Origin: Mikania micrantha
Taxonomy: Eukaryota; Streptophyta; Magnoliopsida; Asterales; Asteraceae
Assembly (NCBI GenBank): GCA_009363875.1
Contig: CM018697.1
Coordinates: forward strand, 47,695,484-47,759,483
Direction: 5' to 3'
Length of the DNA stretch: 64,000 nt
Part shown: piece by piece, positions 51,935 to 61,736 of the stretch
How the letters are laid out: every line of letters starts with the position of its first letter
How positions within the stretch are numbered: position 1 is the first letter of the stretch
Program-made: the position numbers and the translations under genes
The notes under the pieces: generated by a model
Seen by the model: only the letters and a program-made list of their open reading frames with translations
What the model was told of the DNA's origin: nothing
The model's database searches: none

Positions 51935-53242
51935 ATGTCTGACATGTACGCAGCTATGGCAAGTCAGAATACCAAACTTCAAAGCATTTTAATCAGTGAA
52001 ACTGAAGTTGGCAGTACCAATAAAGTGCCAAAGTTATTGGATTTAGCTGATTATGATAACTGGAAAGGAAGATTTGAGACTCATCTTAATGGCACAGATA
52101 CAAATTTATGGGAAATGATTTTATCTCCTTATGAGAGACCAAGGGTAGTTGGAACTGATTTGTATCAACTCTTGGAAAGGTTAGATGTAGATGAAAGGAA
52201 GAAGTATGACTCAGAGAAGAAAGCTTACTGGTTATTAAGTCAAGCTATTCCAAATCAAATTTTGCATCAGTTTGATGAGCACAAGACTGCATATAGTTTG
52301 TGGAATGCATTGAAGGCTAGAGTTGAAGGAAACACAAATCTGAAGAAAATGAAAGCCACTGACATCAGAAAGGAGTTTGAAAATTTCAACATCATCGGAA
52401 ATGAAACTCTGGATGCCTTGATTACCAGATATAGACATTTGTTGACTGAAGTGAGGAAATATGGCATTGAATATTCTGAAGATGAAAAGATTGATTGTTT
52501 GGCTGATGCGTTACCAGATAAATGGAACTCTTTGGTGCTGATATTGAGAGAGAATCTACCTGGATTGACTTTGGTAGAATTTATTCAGAAACTGGAGGAA
52601 CAAGAAATGAAGGACAAACGTAAAGCAAGAAGAGTAAATGTCACTCAAGATCCTTCTTTATATGGTGGTTCAGTTGCTACACCTCCTGCTGCATCTGCAA
52701 AGATACAGACTGCTTTTGTGTCCAGAACTTCTGAAACTACTCAGAGTTCTTCTGTATCTTCAAGTTCTAGTTCACATTGTCCGATCAATGAGAAAAAGTC
52801 TGAATCAACATCACCACCAGTACAGCTGAATACTTCAAATTTGGGAAAAGTAACAGTTGAAGCAGTAAAAGATCACATGTCTATTTTATCATGTGTAGTG
52901 AGTGCATATGATGAGCAAGTAGCTGGAAGAATTGGAAATGCCAATTTGACTTTTGAAGACTATGCTCAGATAGATGAGGATGAGATGGAGCTGATAGATA
53001 CTCAGTGGGCGTTGGCAAGTGTTATTCGCAGAATTAACAGATATGAGAAGAAAACCGGGAAGAAATTTACTTTTGACCGGAACACAAAGTTTGGATTTAA
53101 TCCAAAATCAACACAGTGTTATAACTGTGGAGAACATGGTCATTTTGCAAGAGAGTGCAAGAATCCCAAGAAGCAAGGAAATTTGAATCCTTTCAAGCCA
53201 AAGGAAGAATATCAGAAAAAGAAAGAGAAAACTGAGGAATAA
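51935..53242 (+). pseudogene. gag: Copia-2 gag, first part
   Basis: 435 codons from ATG 51935, the first in-frame ATG after the leader array. Copia-type gag (UBN2-like): LDLADYDNWKGRFETHL, SLWNALKARVE, LADALPDKWNSLV, then a Ser-rich linker and CCHC knuckle CYNCGEHGHFARECK (about residues 393-407), which binds RNA in this family. It stops at TAA 53240-53242; the next ORF continues in the same frame, so this is either a C-to-T nonsense change or a read-through stop. I favour a mutation because the sequence continues without other signals. Confidence 0.88.
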
Positions 53243-53257
53243 ACGTCTAAAGCACTT

Positions 53258-54940
53258 GTGAGTCAAGCTGATGAAGGTTATGATTGGGGAGTCAAGTATG
53301 ATGATCTTATGGGTGCGTTCATGGCTTCTTTAGAAGAAGAATCTAGCAAAGGAAAAGAGAAAATTGATGAGATGACTGAGGTACAAAGTGATTTGTATGA
53401 GATGATAGATAGACTTAAAGAAATGAATTCTCAGTTAACTTCTGATCTGAGGGAATGCACAGAGGCAAACAAAAAGTTGATTTCTAAAGAAAAGGCATTT
53501 GATAAGAAGATAATCGATCTTAGCAAAGAAAATGAAGACTTGAAAATCAAGGTTTTGCAAAACAATTATGCAGTTTCTGTACATTTGGACTCAGTTCAGA
53601 AGTTAAAAGTGGAATTGGCAGAAGCAAAAGCTGAAGCTGAATTAAACAAAGCCAAGCTTGAAAACTATCAGAATTCCGCATATGTCATTGATTATTTTGC
53701 GGCTTTGCAAAATTCACGTGATAGTTCTGGGATTGGTTTTCATGCTGTTCCACCTCCTTCTAGTTTTGTACCAAGGCCACAACTTGAGCCTGATTTAGAA
53801 GTTGATCCTATTTCATTAAAGAAGAGTGGATCTGATCATGAGAGTGATTTTGTTGACAATGATGCTCCTATCATTGAGGACATTACTGATTTAGAATATT
53901 CAGATGATATTCTAAGAATGATTGGTCATCAAAAGGACAAGTCTGTGGATAAGAAGAATCAAGTTTTTCAGAAATCAAAATCTGAAATAAAGAATGTTGG
54001 GAATTCTGTGACTAAAAACAAGTCTGTTTCAAAATCACACCTAAAAATCAAGACTACTTCTACTGTTAAGCCAATTGTGTTTGTTGAGTCATTAACAACA
54101 CAAAAAGGAGAGTCAAGCAAAGTTTTTAAAAAAACAGAGAAATTTGTTAAAAAGATTGACAAAAAGTTTGTCAAAGTTGTTGACAATGTTAATCAAAGTG
54201 GGGTTGGAAACAAGGGAACTTCAAAGAATTTTCAAAAGAATGTTAAAACCAAAGTCACTGATTTGAAGAAAAAGATTCAATCTCCATCTGTAGCATCCAA
54301 ATCTTTAGATTCATCTAAGGGGTGTAATGAAAAGCCAAAGAAGGTGTCATCAAGGAAATGCTACAGATGCGGGAAACTGGGACATGTCATTGCTGAATGT
54401 GATATGGATAATTGTAACAGATTTCATACTTTTACTCCACGAGAAACACGACAGTGTTTCACTTGTGGAGGAAAAGGGCATATTTCTGTTAATTGTCCAA
54501 ATCACAAGGTTAAGAAGAAAATTTCTTCTAATGACAGTCGGGTAATTCATTCTGATAGAACTCCTAGGAGGGTAAAGCCTAGTGAGGATGAGATGAAAAT
54601 TCTCAGGAAATTTGATCCTGAGTGTATCTGGGTTAAGGATGAAAAATTTCATAAACAAAGTGTTTTTGATAATAAACAAAAAGGTAAAAAGGTTTTGAAC
54701 AGGTCATCATCATCTGATGATGAATTTTATGATAACTTTCATCATAAAAATTTTTCAAAACAACATTCAAATTCAAATTCTTATTGGAAATTCAGATACA
54801 GGTCAGGAGATAGATTTGATTTGAGAGATGATGAATACTTGGAAGATGGTTCTTCAAGTAGTTCATCAAGATCGAACGGCAGAAGGCGGTTCGGGGAGAC
54901 TCAACGCCGAAAAGGCGGGAGTCATCCCTTTTGGTACTAA
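53258..54940 (+). pseudogene. Copia-2 gag, C-terminal part
   Basis: 560 codons in the same frame as 51935-53242. It starts in a coiled coil (KEKIDEMTEVQSDLYEMIDRL), then a long Lys/Ser-rich linker, then two knuckles CYRCGKLGHVIAEC (about 367-381) and CFTCGGKGHISVNC (about 398-411), a Lys/Arg/Ser-rich tail, and stop at 54938-54940 in FWY. The full gag would be about 1,000 residues with three knuckles, long for a Copia gag but in keeping with large Sirevirus gags. Pol follows in the +1 frame after TATGCAG (54962-54968). Confidence 0.85.
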
Positions 54941-54962
54941 TCAAATTTTGTTTTAATTTATT

Positions 54963-55427
54963 ATGCAGGATGCATTCACGGGCCATATCAACAGTCGATG
55001 GATTGTTGATAGTGGATGCTCCTCCAGGCATATGACAGGAGAGTTAGTTTTGTTGAGAGATTTCAAGGAAATGAAAGGATGTTACGTTAACTTTGCAGGA
55101 GATAAGGGTGGTCAGATTACTGGATGTGGTAGTTTGACTAACGGTAAAGTTTCGTTTGATAATGTAAATTTCTGCAAGGAGTTAACTAACAATCTTTTAA
55201 GTGTATCACAGATATGTGATAAAGGTTATCAGGTGTTGTTTGATGACAAGAAATGCTATGTGCTCAAACAAGGTATTCAAATTCCTGATGACTGGATTCT
55301 GATGACTGCCGACAGGTATAAGGACTTATATGTGTTGGACATGGCTAAGGCGGAGACGGTAAATCAAGTTGAAACATGTCTAGTGTCGAAGGCCACAGAA
55401 CAGGATACGTGGTCTTGGCATAGATGA
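54963..55427 (+). pseudogene. Copia-2 protease and pre-integrase start
   Basis: 154 codons. The aspartic protease active site WIVDSGCSSRHMTGE lies near residues 13-27, followed by the ILMTADRYKDLYVLD region. It ends in TGA 55425-55427 directly before MGHIHIRKM, in the GAG-pre-integrase motif; the next ORF is in the same frame, so one CGA-to-TGA change separates them. The first ATG is only the first Met in the frame; how pol is reached from gag is not clear (see findings). Confidence 0.85.
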
Positions 55428-57899
55428 ATGGGTCACATACACATCAGAAAAATGAATTATCTTGTACATAATCACTTGGTTGATGGTGTACATGTTAAAC
55501 ATTTTAGATTACCTGATGTGTGTGTTTCTTGTAAAAAAGGAAAACAGAAAAGGAGGTCGCATAAGTCTAAAACTGTCTTTTCTATTGATAAACCATTAGA
55601 ACTCCTTCACATGGATCTGTTTGGACCGATTAATGTGAAGAGTATTGGTGGTGAATCTTATTGCTTTGTTGTGACCAATGATTTTTCTCGATTTTCATGG
55701 GTTTTGTTTTTAAAGACTAAATCAGAAACTTATGAAAACTTTGTGTTGCTTGTGAACAGATTGGAGACTTTGTACAAGTTAAGGGTTAGGCGGGTTCGAT
55801 CAGACAATGGGACGGAATTCAAGAATCAGAATATGGAAGCTTTTTGTGATTCTAAAGGGATTCAGCAGCAGTTTAGCGCACCGTATGAACCACAAATGAA
55901 CGGTGTAGCTGAGAGGAAAAATCGTACATTAATAGAGTCTGCTAGAACGATGTTAGCTGATTCGAAGCTGCCCATTACTTTCTGGAGTGAAGCCGTAGCG
56001 ACCGCCTGTTTTACCCTTAATAGAGTGCTGATAGTCAAAAGACATAAAAAGACTTGTTATGAACTTCTTCAGAATCGGAAACCAAATTTGGAACACCTGG
56101 AACCCTTTGGGGCTCCTTGTACAATGCTCAAGAAAGATGCTAAATTCAACTCTAAGGTTGAAGAAGGTTTCTTTCTGGGTTATAGCCTACCCAATAAACG
56201 TGTGTTTAACAAACGCACGAGTGTTGTGGAACTCTGGTATAATGTGGATGTTCAACGACATACACCTATATCGGAAGGCAAAGGTCCAAATTGGTTATTC
56301 GATTATGATAAACTTTTCGAGTCTTTTAACTTGTCTCCTACTGTTACTGATGATGAAATTTCTTTGCAGATGTTATATGACTTACAAAATTCTGAAGATC
56401 AAGAAGTTTCTCATCAAGTTGAAGATAATTCTCCAATTGAGGAAGGCATTACTGAAGCAGTTAATGATGACTGGTCATCGGAGGATGATCAGGAAATTTT
56501 TGAAGATGCAATTTCTCAAGATCAAGATGAAGAACAAGATATTACAAATCTTGATCATGGAGTTGGCGTCCCGCAAGTACCAGTGTCTAGAGTCCATGTG
56601 AATCACCCTGTGAAGCAGATTATTGGAGATCCGTCTGTTGGAGTACAGACGAGAAGGCAAGTTACAAACGAGGAGAGTTTGTATGTTGAGCTGGAGCGTA
56701 ATCATAGGACTCAAGAGTTATGGATGCATTCTGCATTCGTTTCTCAGATTGAGCCTAAATCTGTAACTGAAGCCCTGCGTGAGCCTGCCTGGGTGGAGGC
56801 CATGCAAGAGGAGCTTAATCAGTTTCAGAAACTTGGAGTATGGCATTTGGTAGATTTACCAAAAGGTGAAAAGAAGATTGGCACCAGGTGGGTGTTGAAG
56901 TGTAAGCGAGACGATCGAGGCGTGATTGTTCGAAACAAGGCTCGTTTGGTTGTCCAAGGATTCAGACAAATCGAAGGAATTGATTATGACGAGGTTTTTG
57001 CACCTGTGGCGCGGCTTGAAGCAATTAGATTATTTCTATCTTTTGCTGCCCACAAAAAGTTCAAAGTATACCAGTTGGATGTCAAGTCTGCATTCCTTTA
57101 TGGTTCATTGAAGGAGACAGTGTATGTTTGTCAGCCACCGGGCTTTGAGGATCCTATCTACCGGGATCAGGTTTATATCCTCGACAAAGCACTGTACGGT
57201 CTTCATCAAGCTCCTCGAGCCTGGTATGAGACCCTCTCGACTCATCTTATTGAACACGGGTTCAATAGGGGTCAGATAGACAAAACTCTGTTTTATCGGG
57301 AAAAGGGCAAGGACATTCTTCTTGTTCAGATCTATGTGGATGACATCATCTTCGGATCTACCGATGAGCAGATGTGTTTAGAATTTAAGCAGGTTATGAT
57401 TGAGAAGTTTGAGATGAGTGCTATGTCTGACATTAAGTTCTTTTTGGGTTTACAGATTGATCAGTCTGATGATGGTATTTTTATTCATCAGACCAAATAC
57501 ATTCAAGATGTGCTAAAACGGTTTAGTATGCTTGATTGTAAACCCATTTCCACGCCCATCCAGCCCAATCACGGGATTGAGCCGGATATTAAGGGGGAGA
57601 TAATAGATGCTACATTATATCGTGGAATGATTGGGAGCTTAATGTATTTGACTGCATCTCGACCAGATATTGTATTTGCTACAAGTATCTGTGCTCGCTA
57701 TCAATCAAAACCAAAGGTTTCTCATCTGATTGCAGTCAAGAGGATTTTACGTTATCTGAAGGGTACTCCAGACACCGGTCTGTGGTATCCTAAGGATGAT
57801 AACTACTCCTTTCATGCTTACAGTGATTCAGCTATGGAGGATGTAAGACTGACTCCAAATCAACTACTGGAGGTGCTCAATTTTTGGGGGAGAGGTTAG
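55428..57899 (+). pseudogene. pol: Copia-2 integrase, reverse transcriptase and RNase H start
   Basis: 823 codons. Pre-integrase zinc region with CVSCKKGKQ (about 33); integrase DDE core with LHMDLFGPI (about 59), VRSDNGTEF (about 122) and NGVAERKNRT (about 160); a variable acidic linker (about 300-400); RT with WVEAMQEELNQF (about 450), LDVKSAFLYG (about 550) and YVDDIIFGS (about 636); TASRPDIVFATS (about 742); and the RNase H start KDDNYSFHAYSDS. A one-base deletion near 57830 shifts frame, giving a false tail. RNase H resumes at 57884. Confidence 0.9.
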
Positions 57900-58291
57900 T
57901 CTCATGGCAGTGCAAGAAACAGACTTCTGTTGCTACATCTACATGTGAAGCTGAATATGTAGCAGCTGCCAGTTGTTGTTCCCAAGTTTTGTGGATACAA
58001 CAACAGATGCGAGACTATGGAATTAATTTCCTAACTACCCCGATTTATGTCGACAATGAGGCTGCGATTGCGATTACCAAAAATCCAGTGTATCATTCAC
58101 GTTCAAAACATATTGACATTCGGTTTCATTTCATACGAGACTGTTATGAAAAGAAACTGATTGATGTTGTGAAGATACACACAAACGAGCAAAGGGCAGA
58201 CCTTCTCACTAAAGCCTTTGATAAACAACGTTTTGAGTACTTACTCAAATTAAATGGAATCAGGGTTATGGGTGAGGTAATCAAGACTTAA
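57884..58291 (+). pseudogene. Copia-2 RNase H C-terminal part
   Basis: 135 codons: GERLVSWQCKKQTS, the catalytic-region CEAEYVAAA, VDNEAAIAI, SKHIDIRFHFIRD, and the conserved end ADLLTKAFDKQRFEYL. It is out of frame with the preceding ORF because of the single-base deletion near 57830. It ends pol; a polypurine tract follows 70 bp later. Confidence 0.9.
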
Positions 58292-59701
58292 ATTCCTTTA
58301 TAATCAAATTTATTGAAATAACATCAGATTTTTATTCATTTTTTTGTGTTTTAGTTTTTTAGGGGGAGAATTGTTTTAGAAAATACAAAAACATTAAAAA
58401 TCAAAAACACAAAAACAAGAAAAATTAAAAAATCTGAGAAATTGATTTGTTTATGTGAGAAATGATAGTACATTATTTACATTTGGAAATATATTTGTTT
58501 GTATTATTAAAATTTATAAAATAATTACAAGTACTATAAATGATGTGTTGATAGGTTTATAACTTAGTAAAGATAAGTTTGAATAAATTTTTGATAATGT
58601 TTTATAAGAAACAAATGCTTAGAATGCAGTACTTAGTTTTGTCCTAAAAGAGTGGTAATTTTCGGACAAAATGTTTCTTGAACATAAAGTCAAATTTCTA
58701 GTTGATCATGTCTTTAATTTTTTAATAAAGAAATTCTGATTTGGTTTTTCTTTTATTTTAGTTTAAAGCTGATACATTCTTTGTGTATACTTACGTATCG
58801 ACCTGATTGTGTTAGCTTTAGACTATTTAAATTTGTTTTTCTTGGTTTTGTTTAAGATTTGGACAATCTATGTGTATATGTGAATATCGAATTGATTGTT
58901 AAATCTTAAACTTAAATTATTGTTTAGTTCATTTTCTGGATCATTTGAGTATACGTAAGTATCAACCTTGATTCCATGATTTTGAACAAATTCAAATTGT
59001 TTTTCTATTTGTTATTTTCAAAAAGAAATTCTGCTTTATTTTTGCATGATCAGACTAGCTATAATTGATATTATAAGTTTGAGAACATTTATGTTTGATT
59101 AATTATTCACAAATTGGGGATGTGTTCAAGTAGTTGGAGTATTATAAAATGTTTGATAATTTTGTTTTAAACTGATTTCTTTACTAAGTAATTAAATTTA
59201 AAAGGAGAAGTATATTAACAATCATAGTAGACTTGTAATTTACAAATAATTGTTATATAATATAAACAGATATGTTGAAAATTGTAATATAATATGATCT
59301 CATGTCTGAATCTTTCTCAAACAAAAAGTTTTTTTTAGTTAATTGTGTTAGATTGCATTTTATTTGTTCTAAAAATTTAAAAAATTCAAAAAGATTTTTT
59401 TAAAAAAAATTTGATGTTAAATTGATAATGTTTGATTATTTGTTTGACTTTGGAACAATTAAATATGAATTTTGTTTTGAATTTTAAAAGAAAAATCATG
59501 TTTTGAGAAGGTTCGCTGATATGGTTCATGGGTAAGGTTCGCTGAGATAGGTTGTTGTCAAGGTTCGTGAAATAGTTCGTGAGTTAAGGTTCGTGAAATA
59601 GTTCGTGAGTTAGGGTTCGTGAAATAGTTCGTGAGTTAGGGTTCGTGGAGATAGTTCGCAAGAAGGTTCGTCAAGATGGTTCGCTGGAAAGGTTCGTGAC
59701 A
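58292..59701 (+). other. Copia-2 spacer between pol and the 3' ORF
   Basis: No gene. It contains an internal polypurine tract AGGGGGAGAA (58361-58370), three diverged GTATAC..ACGTATC..TTGATT units (58784-58810, 58872-58900, 58948-58974), AT-rich sequence, and a GGTTCG array from about 59508. Most of it aligns by eye with 15276-16733 of Copia-1. Confidence 0.75.
58361..58370 (+). promoter_or_regulatory. Internal polypurine tract, Copia-2
   Basis: TTTTTTAGGGGGAGAA just after pol; the equivalent Copia-1 site is 15337-15346. Confidence 0.6.
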
Positions 59702-59740
59702 TATAAATACAGGGTTCGTGAAAATAGTTCGTCACTTTCA
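59508..59740 (+). repeat. GGTTCG array upstream of the internal TATA
   Basis: About ten GGTTCG/AGTTCG motifs with GTGAAATAGTTCGTGAGTTA duplicated in tandem (about 59565-59640). Confidence 0.75.
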
Positions 59741-60488
59741 TACTGATTACAGACGACGAACCCTTGAAGGATTTTTTTCGATTTTCGATCTTGGACCTCC
59801 CAGAGCTTTTGATTGTTATCATTAGATTCAGAATCATTTCGTGAACATTTCTAGGTAGAAATTTTGGAATTTGACCGAGTAATTTGAGAGATCTGAGAGT
59901 TTTTAGAATTTTTATGTTTGATTCTGTAATTTGACTTTAATATGTTTAAAATTTAAAAATTGGATAAACCGTCTTTGTTAAAGTTGTTCATCGATAAGTT
60001 TCGAACCTAGGTGCATAATTTTTTTCATCAGATTAACTGTTTTTGAATTTTCTGATTCAAATGTTGAAACTGGGACGATGAACAGGTTCGCTGAACGAAC
60101 CTTAGGTTCGCCAAACCTTGAGGGTTCGTTGAATTTGTATAGGTTCGCCGAACCTTGAGGGTTCGTTGGATTTGTATAGGTTCGCCGAACCTTGAGGGTT
60201 TGTTAAATGTGTATAGGTTCGTGGCGAACCTTTGACTTTCAAAGGCAACGAATCTTTTGGTCAAGGTTCGTTTGGTTAACAAGGTTCGTTCATTTAAAAG
60301 GTTCGTTTAGGACAAGGTTCGGTCATTGCAAGGTTCAGTCAGTGTAGGGTTCGTCTAGAAGTAGGGTTCGTCTAGCAGTAAGGTTCGTCTAAGAAAGATA
60401 GGTTCGCTGTTCTTTACTTAGAAATTTTTTTTGATTTTTTATTTTTACTTAATTTTTTATTTCTAATTTCTTTTATTTCTTTTTGTAG
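59702..60488 (+). promoter_or_regulatory. Putative internal promoter and 5'-UTR intron of the 3' ORF (Copia-2)
   Basis: TATAAATA (59702-59709), then leader sequence containing GTTCGTCACTTTCAT (conserved in Copia-1), then donor CTAG|GTAGAAATTTTGG (intron from 59855). A second GGTTCG array (about 60083-60410) follows, then a long T-rich tract and acceptor TTTTTGTAG (ending 60488), two bases before ATG 60491. The putative intron is 634 bp. Every part is matched in Copia-1. The evidence is sequence only. Confidence 0.55.
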
Positions 60489-60490
60489 AA

Positions 60491-61726
60491 ATGGCGAACT
60501 TAGTTTTCGGAGACAAACACAATATTTGTGCACATTTGGATCCGACTACCAAAAATGGTCAAGAATTCAGACCGATGATCGAGTTTCTCAGAAGATCAAG
60601 GGTTTATCATGCTATCTCAAGTTCAGTTCAGATATATAGATCTCATATTCAGAGCTTTTGGGGATCAGCTCGGATAATTTCTGTTGATGATGTATATACT
60701 ATAGATGCGAATGTGCTTGGACAAGCAATTCGTATAACTGAGGCTGATGTTAGGAGAGTATTACATTTTGGAGGTGAACCAGATGGTGTAACTCTTATTC
60801 CTGAGAGTTGCATCAAAGGTTGTTTTCTACGCATCAGATACTTCGGAGATTACAACTCCATTTCTGTGAAGAAGGGAAAGCTGCCTCTCCAATACAAATT
60901 TCTTGCTCATGTTTTATTGCATTGCCTTAGCATGAGGAAAGGCACATTTGATGAGTTAAGAGATTTGATGCGATCTGCCATGGTTGCTCTTATATTGAAC
61001 AAACCGTTCAATTTTTCTGGCATGATCTTCCGCTACATGTGTGACAACATCACAAAGGCTAAGGATAGGTTTTACATGTATCCTAGATTTGTGCAAATGT
61101 TGATTGATGAGAGGTTTCCTGAAGGTCAGCTACCCAGGGAAATTGTAGATTTATTGAAGCTCAAACACATGACTGATTCAAGTTTGGGTCAAGTAAGAGT
61201 GTATCAAAGAACTGGGGATGCTGTACAAGAAAAGGATTTGATTGCACATTGTGCCAGGGCAAATTATGTTGCACCTGAGGGTGATGCATGGAGGCATGAT
61301 GATTCAGAGTCTGATACTGAAGATGTTGAAGCTGCTGATAATCAACCACCATCTCCACCTCCACCAAGACAAAAACCAAGGAAGACTCCTGGTCAATCTT
61401 CACAATCAACTGCTCAAGCCAAATCATCACAAGAACAAAGTTCTCAGGAACCATTGGAAGTTGATATGTCTGAGATGCAGACAGAGACTGTTGGTGATGC
61501 TGATGATGAGAGTGAATCGTCTGACACAGAGTCAGAGTATGAGATGGTTCAAGAAGGGAACCAGATGGTGAAGAGAAGGAAGAGAAAGTTTGTTGAAAAG
61601 GATGCTGAGGAGAAGGAAGAAAAAGATGATCCTATTTTTATTCCTGAAGAGCCTGAATCTTCTAAACCAAAGAAGATTAAAAGAATGGCCAAGAGAGGGC
61701 CTTATGAGAAGATGAAGACAGACTGA
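60491..61726 (+). pseudogene. Copia-2 long 3' ORF, N-terminal part
   Basis: 411 codons from ATG 60491, directly after a splice-acceptor-like TTTTTGTAG. The N-terminal domain (residues 1 to about 260: FGDKHNICAHLDP, MIEFLRRSRVYHAIS, KGKLPLQYKFLAHVLLHCLS, MIFRYMCDNITKAKDRFYMY, LKLKHMTDSSLGQV) is nearly the same as in Copia-1 and differs mostly by synonymous bases. An acidic Ser/Gln/Pro-rich region and a basic KRRKRKF patch follow. It ends at TGA because of a one-base shift near 61715-61725; Copia-1 is open across this site. No signal peptide or membrane helix. I recall similar domains labelled longin-like in composites; I do not assign a function. Confidence 0.8.
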
Positions 61727-61736
61727 TAAGACCACT

